A stretch of 18,092 nt of DNA from Actinomycetes bacterium (GTDB lineage: Bacteria > Actinomycetota > Acidimicrobiia > Acidimicrobiales > RAAP-2): contig JAJYXS010000167.1 of NCBI GenBank assembly GCA_021801615.1, positions 1 to 18,092 of the forward strand. Direction: 5' to 3'. Below the pieces are notes generated by a model. The model made no database searches, had not been told where the DNA came from, and saw only the letters and a list, made by a program, of their open reading frames with translations. The position numbers were made by a program, and so were the translations under genes. This document shows positions 1 to 6,754 of this stretch, one piece after another. Position 1 is the first letter of the stretch. The number at the start of each line of letters is the position of its first letter.

Positions 1-120
1 GACGACCTCAGGCACTGCGAGCGGGACCGGCACCGGGACGTCGGCACCGACGACCTCAGGCACTGCGAACGGGACCGGCACCGGGACGTCGGCACCGACG
101 ACCTCATCCACTGGGACTGG
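1..120 (+). repeat. 48-bp tandem repeat, 2 copies plus a decayed partial copy
   Basis: Copies lie at 1-48 and 49-96 and differ at one base (gcgagc versus gcgaac). A third, degenerate copy starts at 97 (gacgacctca then diverges). The period is 16 codons, so copy-number change would lengthen or shorten the protein linker without shifting frame. The array probably continues upstream of the window. Confidence 0.85.
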
Positions 121-415
121 CGCGTACCCGGGAAGCGGCTCGATCGTGACGCCGCTCACGTCAGTGTCCTTTGTGGCTGCGGGCGGTGGAACGGTGTCGG
201 CCCAGGCGACCTGGAACGGAGCGCCGACCCTCCAGCTCGAGATCGCTTGCCCCGGAGGCATCTCTGTCGCGCGTACAGGAACGTCCGGCCTCTCGATCGA
301 GCTCGACGACACCGAGGGCGGTGGGACATGCACGGTCACGCTCTCCCTCCCACCGGGCATGCGTGCCGACGTGTCGTACACGCTCGTCGTCGATCCCGCG
401 CCCCGAGGGGCATGA
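2..415 (+). CDS. C-terminal part of a Thr/Gly/Ser-repeat, probably exported protein (5' end outside window)
   Basis: The reading frame is open from the first bases and stops with TGA at 413-415, so only the last ~137 residues are present. They begin with two copies of a 16-residue repeat (TTSGTASGTGTGTSAP) and a degenerate third copy. A compact ~90-residue tail follows from about position 140. It is rich in alternating hydrophobic/Thr/Ser residues and has two Cys (in IACPGG and GGTCTV), which looks like a small beta-sandwich, possibly disulfide-bonded. Thr/Ser/Gly linkers of this kind usually tether domains of exported or surface proteins, so an extracellular location is inferred; no signal peptide is visible because the start is missing. 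The stop overlaps the ATG of the BTAD membrane protein (ATGA at 412-415), so the two are probably co-translated. The ATG at 146 lies inside this frame and is unlikely to be the real start. Function unknown; a pilus-locus role is only suggested by the neighbour. Confidence 0.6.
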   Translation, partial: TTSGTASGTGTGTSAPTTSGTANGTGTGTSAPTTSSTGTGAYPGSGSIVTPLTSVSFVAAGGGTVSAQATWNGAPTLQLEIACPGGISVARTGTSGLSIELDDTEGGGTCTVTLSLPPGMRADVSYTLVVDPAPRGA

Positions 416-3159
416 TGCCGCCACCGCGCACGCATCGCACGCTGTGGGATGCACTCGTCGGCGCCGCGACGGCGCTCCTCGTCTTCGGTGCAGTGCCGGG
501 CGTGCTCGTCGCGTTCGTCGGCCTTCCCTCTCCTCACCACTGGACCGAACGCCAAATCGTGTCCTGGGGCGGCCTCTTCGACTTGCTCGCCGTCGTGACC
601 TGGTGTTCCTGGGCCGCATGCGCCTGGCCGATCCTCCGGTCGGTCGCCGCACGCGTACGGTCTGGCGACGTTGCGTCGGCCGCCCGGTTCTCCGACCGTC
701 TGGCGGCACGCATTGCGCTGGGCGTGCTCGCGTCGGCCTCGTTCCTCGGCCTCGGTGCGTCGACGACGGGGGCGTCTGTGCACTCCACGCCGGCTGCGGC
801 CACCTCGACCCTGCACTCCACCCCGGCTGCGGCCACCTCGGCCGTCCAATCTTGGACTGCGACCCCTTCCTCACCGATGACGGCCGCGGCGACTGCGCCT
901 GTGGCTGCATCGCGCGGGAGCGGCCACGGCTCGCCGACGGACACGCGGTCCGCCGCGGAGACTGACCCCTGCCTCGTCGAATGGGGCGACGCGCGCGAGA
1001 GGCTCCCGGCCGTCCGCTACGGCGACGTGCCGGCCAGGCACGCTCTGAGCGGGACCGTGCGACCTGCAGCGGCTCGACCTGCCATGTCGAGCCGCTCGAG
1101 CGACGAGCTCGGAACCGTGGACCTGCTCTCGACCGGGAGCTCGGCACTTCCGATCGCCGAGCTCGCAGCTGCTGGCATCAGCGCGCTCGTTGCGGGCTTG
1201 CTCGCTCGCCGTGCGCGCCAGCTGCGTCGTCTCCGCGCATTCCTTCGCGAGGAGGGAGCACGAACGCCTGAACCGACCGAGCGAGAGGCAGATCTCGGCA
1301 CGTTCCTCGCACCTTTCGAACGAGTTGCGCTGGTGGACCTGGTGGAGATCGCCGCGCGACACCTCCGTGCGGCGACTGCAACCCTCGCCTCGGCTCCCGG
1401 CCCGGTGCAATGGCTGCGCGCCGGGCACGACGGCGTCGAGGTGCGCTTCTCCGAACCCGTGCCCGACGCGGTTGAAGGCTGGCGACGTGTCGGGCAGGCG
1501 AACTGGCAGCTGACCGCACCGCTGGACGCCACAGCGCAGCAACGAGTACTGGCCGACGGCGAGCCATGGTGCGCCACCTTGCTGCCGCTCGGCGACGACG
1601 AACGCGGCACGTGGCTTATCCCTGCCCAGGCCGGGTCGTGCGTCGCGGTCGTAGGGCCGCGAGCGGTGGAGCTCATACAGGCCATGTGCGCCGCGGTGCG
1701 CACGTGGACCTGGCACGAGGCTGTCGTCGTGACCGATGATGCCCAGGAGGCGGCCGACGCAGCCGCTCATGGCTCGGCGCGAAGCGCCGGCGACCGACCA
1801 GCCGGCGCGCAGGTGCTCTTCGTCGGGGACCCCGACGCGCTCTCGGCGGAAGCTCGGCGCGCCTGCGCCGTGCTCACCACTCGACAGGTCCACGACGCGG
1901 ACGTCACGGTCGTCGTCGACTCCCGTGCGGCCAGCGCGCACCCTCTGGGACTTTCCGTGCGGCCCTCGATGCTGCACCCTTCCTGGAGGGACGCCGTCGA
2001 CGCGCTCGTCGACCCCGACTCACCACGCCTGCCGGCCACGGACGCCGGAGGCGGCACGGTTGGCACGGACGCCGGAGGCGGCACGGTTGGCACGGACGCC
2101 GGAGGCGGCACGGTTGGCACGGACGCCGGAGGCGGCACGGTTGGCACGGACGCCGGAGCCGACGACACGGGCGACACGGGCGACACCGAGGTGCGCGACA
2201 CGCGCGACACGGGCGACACCGAGGTGCGCGACACGGGCGACACGGCGCGTCCGCTCGTGCACGGGCGAACCGCAGGCGTCACGCTGCGCATCCCCGAAGG
2301 CTGCCTCGGCGCGGAGGTCCGGCTCCTCACGGCCATCCCCTGCATCGTCGGACTGCAAGCGGAGCTCCCGGCCAAGCGTGCCCGCAGAGCGGTGGAGGTC
2401 GTCGCCTACCTCGCCATGCACGCCCCCGAGCCCGTCACGGGTGACCGGCTCCGCACGCGGGTCCTCGGATCTGCCGACGCCGACGCCGCGTCCAAGACCC
2501 TCTTCAACACGGTCGGAGCCGCACGCCGCGCCCTCGGCGTCGCGGCCGACGGGGAGCTCCTCTTCCCGCCGGCGTCCCGGTCGGGCCATTACCGCCTCTC
2601 CCCGTGGGTGACCGTCGACGCGCTGCGCGCCTGCGCGCTGCTCCGGGACGGTCTGGCCTCGGGTGACCAGGCCGAGTCCCTGTCGCGGCTTCGAGAGGGG
2701 CTCGAGCTCGTAGACGGTGAGCCGCTCGGCGGGATCCTCACCGGTTATGCCTGGTGGCGCGGAGAGGGTCACGAGCGCCGTGTCGCCGACGCGGTCGTCG
2801 ACGGCGCGTGCGGGCTCGTCCGGCTGGCACTCGGCTCCGGCGAGCTCGACCTGGCCCGATGGGCCCTGGCACAGGCGAGGAAGGTGGAGCCCTACAGTGA
2901 GTCGCTCACCCGTGCGGCCATGCGCGTCGCCGCAGCAGCAGGTGACGCGAGCCGCCTCCACGCCGAATGGCGCGAGTGCCAGCACCAGATGGACGAGCTC
3001 GATCCGGGCGGCAGGCCCTCCGAGCGGACGGAGCGGCTCTACGCGCTCCTGCGCCGTCAGCTCGCGGGGGCTCGCGCCGAAGAACCCGCTCAGCTCAGCT
3101 TCGCCGCGATCGACGCCGCCCCCTTCAAGACCGTGCCGTCCGCGCCTTCGACCGTGTAG
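412..3159 (+). CDS. Membrane-anchored winged-helix/BTAD (SARP-like) protein
   Basis: About 915 residues. The start is ATG 412 or ATG 415, overlapping the upstream TGA; a GAGGGG stretch at 405-410 fits ATG 415 slightly better as a ribosome site. The open frame extends upstream to 247 but lacks protein character there. Visible parts: hydrophobic helices at about residues 12-37, 48-72 and 98-114; a low-complexity Ala/Thr/Ser linker; another helix near 245-265 followed by an Arg-rich stop-transfer (RRARQLRRLR); a ~300-residue cytoplasmic region; a repeat linker; then a winged-helix-like segment (VEVVAYLAMH, LFNTVGAARRALG, GHYRLSPWVTVD) and a TPR-like bacterial transcriptional activator domain to the C terminus. 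I recall this architecture, often with a LysM domain between the membrane segments, from actinobacterial Tad pilus loci; no LysM is visible here. Likely role: membrane-tethered regulator or scaffold responding to envelope or pilus state. DNA binding is unproven. The 3' end overlaps ddl antisense by 70 bp. Confidence 0.75.
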   Translation: MMPPPRTHRTLWDALVGAATALLVFGAVPGVLVAFVGLPSPHHWTERQIVSWGGLFDLLAVVTWCSWAACAWPILRSVAARVRSGDVASAARFSDRLAARIALGVLASASFLGLGASTTGASVHSTPAAATSTLHSTPAAATSAVQSWTATPSSPMTAAATAPVAASRGSGHGSPTDTRSAAETDPCLVEWGDARERLPAVRYGDVPARHALSGTVRPAAARPAMSSRSSDELGTVDLLSTGSSALPIAELAAAGISALVAGLLARRARQLRRLRAFLREEGARTPEPTEREADLGTFLAPFERVALVDLVEIAARHLRAATATLASAPGPVQWLRAGHDGVEVRFSEPVPDAVEGWRRVGQANWQLTAPLDATAQQRVLADGEPWCATLLPLGDDERGTWLIPAQAGSCVAVVGPRAVELIQAMCAAVRTWTWHEAVVVTDDAQEAADAAAHGSARSAGDRPAGAQVLFVGDPDALSAEARRACAVLTTRQVHDADVTVVVDSRAASAHPLGLSVRPSMLHPSWRDAVDALVDPDSPRLPATDAGGGTVGTDAGGGTVGTDAGGGTVGTDAGGGTVGTDAGADDTGDTGDTEVRDTRDTGDTEVRDTGDTARPLVHGRTAGVTLRIPEGCLGAEVRLLTAIPCIVGLQAELPAKRARRAVEVVAYLAMHAPEPVTGDRLRTRVLGSADADAASKTLFNTVGAARRALGVAADGELLFPPASRSGHYRLSPWVTVDALRACALLRDGLASGDQAESLSRLREGLELVDGEPLGGILTGYAWWRGEGHERRVADAVVDGACGLVRLALGSGELDLARWALAQARKVEPYSESLTRAAMRVAAAAGDASRLHAEWRECQHQMDELDPGGRPSERTERLYALLRRQLAGARAEEPAQLSFAAIDAAPFKTVPSAPSTV
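781..846 (+). repeat. 33-bp tandem repeat (HSTPAAATSTL x2)
   Basis: Two adjacent 11-codon copies at 781-813 and 814-846 with a few substitutions. They encode part of the Ala/Thr/Ser-rich linker that follows the third predicted membrane helix of the BTAD protein. The repeat is in frame, so variation changes linker length only. Confidence 0.75.
2038..2160 (+). repeat. 27-bp perfect tandem repeat (TDAGGGTVG x4 plus partial)
   Basis: Four identical 27-bp units lie at 2038-2064, 2065-2091, 2092-2118 and 2119-2145, followed by a 15-bp partial unit ending at 2160. Identity at the DNA level, including third positions, points to recent expansion by slippage or recombination. The array sits in the linker between the cytoplasmic region and the winged-helix/BTAD module, and all units preserve frame. 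Confidence 0.92.
2161..2250 (+). repeat. Asp-Thr-Gly / DTEVRDT short-period repeat
   Basis: A stretch of 30 codons built from GACACG-GGC triplets and an 8-codon unit (DTGDTEVR) repeated about twice. It directly follows the 27-bp array, giving a combined ~70-residue acidic, Thr/Gly-rich flexible linker ahead of the winged-helix segment. Confidence 0.8.
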
Positions 3160-4211
3160 TGGCGCGACGGCCGTGCGCGGGCCTCTGCGACCATATCGGA
3201 CAGCAGGGTGCGGAACGGCACCACCGGGTCGATCCACAGATATCGCGCGAGGGAGCCCGGGACCGTGTTGATCTCGTTGACGAAGAGCTCGTGGCCGTCC
3301 GAGAGGAAGTCCACGCGGGCGACCCCGCGCACCGAGCAGAGCCGGGCCACGGCACTCGCGACGTCCCGCAACGTCCGGCCGAGCCCTTCGTCGATGTCGG
3401 CCGGCAGCTCGCGCGGTGCGCTCGCCATGCCCTCACCGCCGACGTACTTGTCCGCGTACCCGAGGATCTCGGGCTCGCCTGCCGCTCCCCCGGCTCGGGG
3501 GGTGCGCAAGGGCCGCTCGATGGCAGAGAGCGCGAGCTCGGGCCACGTCCGCACCCCGATCTGCAGGTCGAAGAGGTCCGCTCGATAGGGCTCGATGACC
3601 GCCCCGGCTCGGAGGTGCCGGTTCGCGCCGAGCAGGGCGACGGCGGTCCCGACGTCGGCGACGTTCGCCGCGATGCCGATCGAGGACCCTCCGAAGCGGG
3701 GCTTCACGATGTAGGGAGGGCTGAAGCCGACCTCGCTCGTCGTCACCTCCAGCAGGGCGCGCGGCAGCGTGGGCAGGCCCGCTGCTGCCATCACGGCCCG
3801 GAACGCCAGCTTGTCCATGCCGATCGCCGCACCTGCGAGCGTCGGGCCGGTGTACTTGACCCCTGCGAGGTCGAGGGCGCCTTGCAGCGTGCCGTCCTCG
3901 CCAGGCCCGCCGTGGCAGCACACCACGGCGACGTCGATGCCGAGCGGGCGGGGGCGGCCGAACCGCCCGGCTTCGGAGCTGAACCCGGACTCGAGGAGCA
4001 GCTGGACCCTCGTCGCACCACGAGGCACGCCCTCGACGAACGCGTTCGCTTCGAGTCCCGGATCGACCTCGTACCACTCACCCGTCTTGGTCCAGTAGAG
4101 GCAGCGCGCACCTAGGGCACGCGCGGCCTGCAGACCGGTGAGAACGCTCACGTCGTGCTCGGGGGACGGGCCGCCGAAGACGACAGCGAGGTCGGAGGTG
4201 AGATCGGCCAT
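3090..4211 (-). CDS. ddl: D-alanine--D-alanine ligase family ATP-grasp enzyme
   Basis: 373 residues, close to normal Ddl length. The family joins two D-Ala with ATP to give the dipeptide used by MurF in peptidoglycan precursor synthesis, in the cytoplasm. Visible motifs in order: GGPSPEHDVS (Glu18, first D-Ala site), CCHGGPGEDGTLQGAL, GVKYTGPTLAGAAIGMDK, the ATP-grasp loop IVKPRFGGSSIGI, GYADKY (equivalent of the D-Ala-selecting Tyr), and RVDF...NEINTVPGSL (metal and phosphate ligands). The start at 4211 has a clean AGGAG 5 nt upstream. It is the last gene of an operon, 51 bp after the MurF-like gene. Oddities: after NEINTVPGS the sequence reads LARYLWID instead of the common TSTSMxPKLW of housekeeping Ddl, and the 3' end overlaps the BTAD gene antisense by 70 bp. 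It could be the sole Ddl or a specialised paralogue; I lean to the latter because dcw-cluster genes are absent nearby. Confidence 0.9.
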   Translation of the reverse strand: MADLTSDLAVVFGGPSPEHDVSVLTGLQAARALGARCLYWTKTGEWYEVDPGLEANAFVEGVPRGATRVQLLLESGFSSEAGRFGRPRPLGIDVAVVCCHGGPGEDGTLQGALDLAGVKYTGPTLAGAAIGMDKLAFRAVMAAAGLPTLPRALLEVTTSEVGFSPPYIVKPRFGGSSIGIAANVADVGTAVALLGANRHLRAGAVIEPYRADLFDLQIGVRTWPELALSAIERPLRTPRAGGAAGEPEILGYADKYVGGEGMASAPRELPADIDEGLGRTLRDVASAVARLCSVRGVARVDFLSDGHELFVNEINTVPGSLARYLWIDPVVPFRTLLSDMVAEARARPSRHYTVEGADGTVLKGAASIAAKLS

Positions 4212-4216
4212 GCGTG

Positions 4217-4221
4217 CTCCT
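4217..4221 (-). promoter_or_regulatory. Shine-Dalgarno site of ddl
   Basis: On the minus strand the sequence reads AGGAG-CACGC-ATG, a near-ideal ribosome binding site with a 5-nt spacer. It fixes the ddl start at 4211 and contrasts with the apparently leaderless genes elsewhere in the window. Confidence 0.75.
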
Positions 4222-4262
4222 GGGCTGCGGCGGTCCGACGGCGGTCGCCTCGGCGCCGGGGC

Positions 4263-5822
4263 TCAAGGGTAATGGTCCGGCAGGTCGTTCTCGTAGAGCA
4301 CCGCGTCGCCCGGGCCGAGGTGCGCGCGCACCCACGCCACGGCCTGCTCCCGGGTGCGCACCACGACCGCCCGCCCACGCCCGCGCGCTCCGCGGAGGAG
4401 CGCGCGCCGGTTCGTGAGCCCCACGATGACCAGGGTCGACGCGACTTCGCAGGCGGCTCGAGCGAAGGCTTCGTTCTCCTCTGCCTGGCGCGGACCCAGC
4501 TCGACCATCCCGGGGCTCACCACGACCCTTCGCCCCGTCACGGGCGCCTTCGCCAGCATCTGGAGCGCAGCGCGCGCTCCCGCCGGGTTCGAGTTGAAGG
4601 TGTCGTCGAGCACGTAGACGCCCGAAGCAGACGTGTCGGCGGTGAGGCGGTTCGCGACGGGCGGGAGGGTCGGGATGCGCTCCAGCACGGCCGACGCCGG
4701 CACGCCGAGCTCCAACGCGACCGCGATCGCGACCGCGAGGTTGGCCGGCTGGATCCCCGGACGCAGCGGGGCCGCCACGCCCACGGTCGTCCCGTCGACG
4801 ACGACCGCCACGCCGCCGCTGTCGGGGTGGACGCGCACGTCGGCGACCGGGTCCTCGACTGCGGCCCGGACGACTCGCGGCGAGCCCGCAGAGCCGGCCA
4901 GGAGCATGCCGAAGCTGGCCAGGCGGCCGTCATCGGCGTTGACGACGACGGTCGACGCCCGCTCTACGATCTCCGACTTGGCGGCGAGGATCGCGTCCTC
5001 CGTGCCGAAGCGCTCGAGGTGCACCGGGCCGATCGCGGTCATCACCGCGATCTCGGGCGGGCACCACCGGCAGAGGTCTCGGATCTCGCCGGGACCGTAG
5101 GTGCCCATCTCCGCGACGAAGACGTCGGTACCCTCAGCGAGATGCTCGTTCACCGCGCGTGCGAGACCGCCCCGGTTGTTGAAGGACGCGGGGGTCGCGA
5201 CCACGCTCTTCGTGCCCGCGACGAGGTGGGCGACATGGTTCTTCGTCGACGTCTTGCCGTAGGAGCCGGTGATCGCCACGATCCTCGGCGCGACCCGCCT
5301 CAGCCGGTCGGCCGCCATGGCGACGAACCGCTCGGACAGTCTGCGCTCGATCGGCGCGGTCACGAAGAGCGCCGCGTCGACGAGGGCCGGAGCGACGACG
5401 ATCCCCGCGGCGGCGAACGGCGCGGGCGCGCCGAGCCCGGCGCCGAGCCCGAGCAGCGCCGCTTCGAAGAGGAGCCAGACCCCCGCGACCGTCTGGAGGC
5501 GTCGGGTACGCACCAGCGGCGACGTGCGGCCGCGCACAGTCAGATGCAGAGGCCCGAGCACCGCAACCGCCGCCGTGCCGAGCGCGAACAGTGGCCAGAG
5601 GCCGCTCAGGACGACGCCCGCCAGGGCGACCGCGCCGAGCGCGGCGTTCATCGGTTCGCTCGTCCACCATCGCATCGCGAACCGGCTGACCGAGTCGGCG
5701 ATGTAGTGCTCTCGCTGCGCGACGCGCAGCCATCTGGCACCTGAGGGCCCCAGCGAGAGGACGCACGCGCCGAACGCGCCCCACGCCGCCCAGCTCGTAG
5801 CGCCGAGCAGCGTGGCCGTCAT
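4263..5822 (-). CDS. murF: MurF-like Mur ligase with N-terminal multi-helix membrane region
   Basis: 519 residues. MurF adds D-Ala-D-Ala to UDP-MurNAc-tripeptide using ATP. The central and C-terminal Mur ligase domains are clear: P-loop GSYGKTST at 186-193, PASFNNRGGLARAVN, VFVAEMGTYGPGEI, IGPVHLERFG...AAKSEI (carbamyl-Lys region), VLDDTFNSNPAGARAAL, and GMVELGPRQAEEN. These are MurF-type signatures rather than MurC/D/E ones. The usual soluble N-terminal substrate-binding domain is not recognisable. Residues 1-165 instead contain about five hydrophobic helices (roughly 5-27, 57-75, 76-94, 108-130, 132-155), so the enzyme should be membrane-anchored with its catalytic part facing the cytoplasm. 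The ATG at 5822 overlaps the hydrolase TGA (ATGA), indicating translational coupling; ddl follows 51 bp downstream. It may be the housekeeping MurF of this lineage or a paralogue acting on another substrate. Fold assignment is secure, substrate is not. Confidence 0.9.
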   Translation of the reverse strand: MTATLLGATSWAAWGAFGACVLSLGPSGARWLRVAQREHYIADSVSRFAMRWWTSEPMNAALGAVALAGVVLSGLWPLFALGTAAVAVLGPLHLTVRGRTSPLVRTRRLQTVAGVWLLFEAALLGLGAGLGAPAPFAAAGIVVAPALVDAALFVTAPIERRLSERFVAMAADRLRRVAPRIVAITGSYGKTSTKNHVAHLVAGTKSVVATPASFNNRGGLARAVNEHLAEGTDVFVAEMGTYGPGEIRDLCRWCPPEIAVMTAIGPVHLERFGTEDAILAAKSEIVERASTVVVNADDGRLASFGMLLAGSAGSPRVVRAAVEDPVADVRVHPDSGGVAVVVDGTTVGVAAPLRPGIQPANLAVAIAVALELGVPASAVLERIPTLPPVANRLTADTSASGVYVLDDTFNSNPAGARAALQMLAKAPVTGRRVVVSPGMVELGPRQAEENEAFARAACEVASTLVIVGLTNRRALLRGARGRGRAVVVRTREQAVAWVRAHLGPGDAVLYENDLPDHYP

Positions 5823-6580
5823 CGGAGGTGGCGCTCCAGTGCCGCTCGAAGCTCGCGCGGCGCGCCGAGAGGCACGAAGTGGCCCACGCCGGGCAGGACG
5901 ACAAGCTCGGCGGCGTCCCCGGCCCTGTCGCCTGCCAGTCGCTCGAGCGCGGCGCGCGCGACGGCGACCGGCACTGTCACGTCATCTGCGCCCCAGACGA
6001 GCGTGACCGGGCATGCGAGCGTGTCCAGCTGCGCCTCGTAGCTCTCGGCGACCGTGCGACCGAGCACCTTGCGCATCACCCCGACCGCGGCCGCGTAGTC
6101 CGCCGATCCGTAGCGTCGTCGGGCACGCTCCAGGCGCTCCTCGCCGAGGAGACCCGCCCGGTGCAGCAGCCGCACCCCCCGGTACGCGAGCGGCGGTCGG
6201 CGCGGGGGCCTGACGCGCAGGAGCGGCACACCGGTGAGCACGAGGGCCCGCACGGACTCCGGCCGCGCCGACGCGAGGTGGAGCGCGACGCGGCCGCCGA
6301 AGGAATGGCCGACAACCACGATCGGGAGGTGCATCTCCTCCAGGACCGCCCCGACGTACGCCGCGTAGTCCGCCGATCCCCACGGCTCTGGCGGGGGCGG
6401 CGTGGCTCCGAAGCCAGGGAGGTCGACCGCGATCGCGCTGAGCTCCGAAGCGCCCGCAGGGCGCAGCACGGCATCGAAGTCGCGATGGGTGCGACCCCAG
6501 CCGTGAAGGGCGAGCACCGTCGGCTCGTCGCCCCCCGACCGGGTGCCGAACAGCCGTCCGCCCGCGAAGGTGCGCAACAT
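5819..6580 (-). CDS. Alpha/beta-fold hydrolase
   Basis: 253 residues from ATG 6580. The open frame runs upstream to 7072, but that part is antisense to the helicase and lacks hydrolase character, and GGAGG lies 11 nt before ATG 6580. Features: HGWGR oxyanion-hole motif (residues 26-30), PGFGATPPPP, nucleophile elbow GHSFGG with Ser93, acid candidates Asp199/Asp200 in WGADD, and catalytic His234 in GVGHFVP. A cap segment lies at about 125-180. There is no signal peptide or membrane helix, so it is probably cytoplasmic. It heads the operon with the MurF-like and Ddl-like genes (4-bp overlap with the former), which suggests hydrolysis of an ester or amide in the same cell-wall-related pathway. 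The substrate cannot be read from sequence; esterases, lipases and peptidases all share this fold. Confidence 0.9.
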   Translation of the reverse strand: MLRTFAGGRLFGTRSGGDEPTVLALHGWGRTHRDFDAVLRPAGASELSAIAVDLPGFGATPPPPEPWGSADYAAYVGAVLEEMHLPIVVVGHSFGGRVALHLASARPESVRALVLTGVPLLRVRPPRRPPLAYRGVRLLHRAGLLGEERLERARRRYGSADYAAAVGVMRKVLGRTVAESYEAQLDTLACPVTLVWGADDVTVPVAVARAALERLAGDRAGDAAELVVLPGVGHFVPLGAPRELRAALERHLR

Positions 6581-6717
6581 GCCGCTCACCCCCTCCACCC
6601 TCTGTTCTCTGCGCCCTTCGGTGCCCATGTGCGGCCGCATTCTCGCGTGCGCGCGCTGTGGCGCGAGCAGCCCCTTCTGCGCACCGTCGTCGGGTCCCCC
6701 CAAGGTCGCCGGGCCCC

Positions 6718-6731
6718 CCAGGGCTCCCTGG
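6718..6731 (+). promoter_or_regulatory. Perfect inverted repeat CCAGGG-CT-CCCTGG in the helicase promoter
   Basis: Two 6-bp arms separated by 2 bp lie in the intergenic region between the divergent hydrolase and helicase genes, 7 bp upstream of the proposed -10 box at 6739. A repressor bound here would overlap the -35 to -10 region, so an operator is possible. In GC-rich DNA such a palindrome may also arise by chance. Confidence 0.35.
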
Positions 6732-6738
6732 ACGTCGA

Positions 6739-6754
6739 TAGCGTGGCCGGCGTG
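6739..6754 (+). promoter_or_regulatory. Putative leaderless promoter -10 box (TAGCGT) of the helicase gene
   Basis: TAGCGT (TANNNT-type) at 6739-6744 is followed by exactly 7 nt and then GTG at 6752. This would place the transcript start on the start codon. The same box and spacing precede fabZ and kgd. No convincing -35 hexamer is seen. Confidence 0.5.

Noticed and set aside
1..120. CRISPR-like repeats
   Set aside because: The repeats are directly adjacent with no spacers, are in frame, and encode a Thr/Gly-rich linker; they are a coding minisatellite.
2038..2250. Iteron-type origin or integration site
   Set aside because: The 27-bp units lie inside a continuous reading frame, keep period-3 structure, and no replication gene or AT-rich region is nearby.
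4155..5744. 529-residue plus-strand frame opposite the MurF-like gene
   Set aside because: Arg/Asp/His-rich antisense shadow with no recognisable fold; the minus-strand protein has all Mur ligase motifs.
5828..6742. N-terminal 300-residue extension of the helicase frame
   Set aside because: This part is antisense to the alpha/beta hydrolase and has no helicase character; the true start is near 6752.
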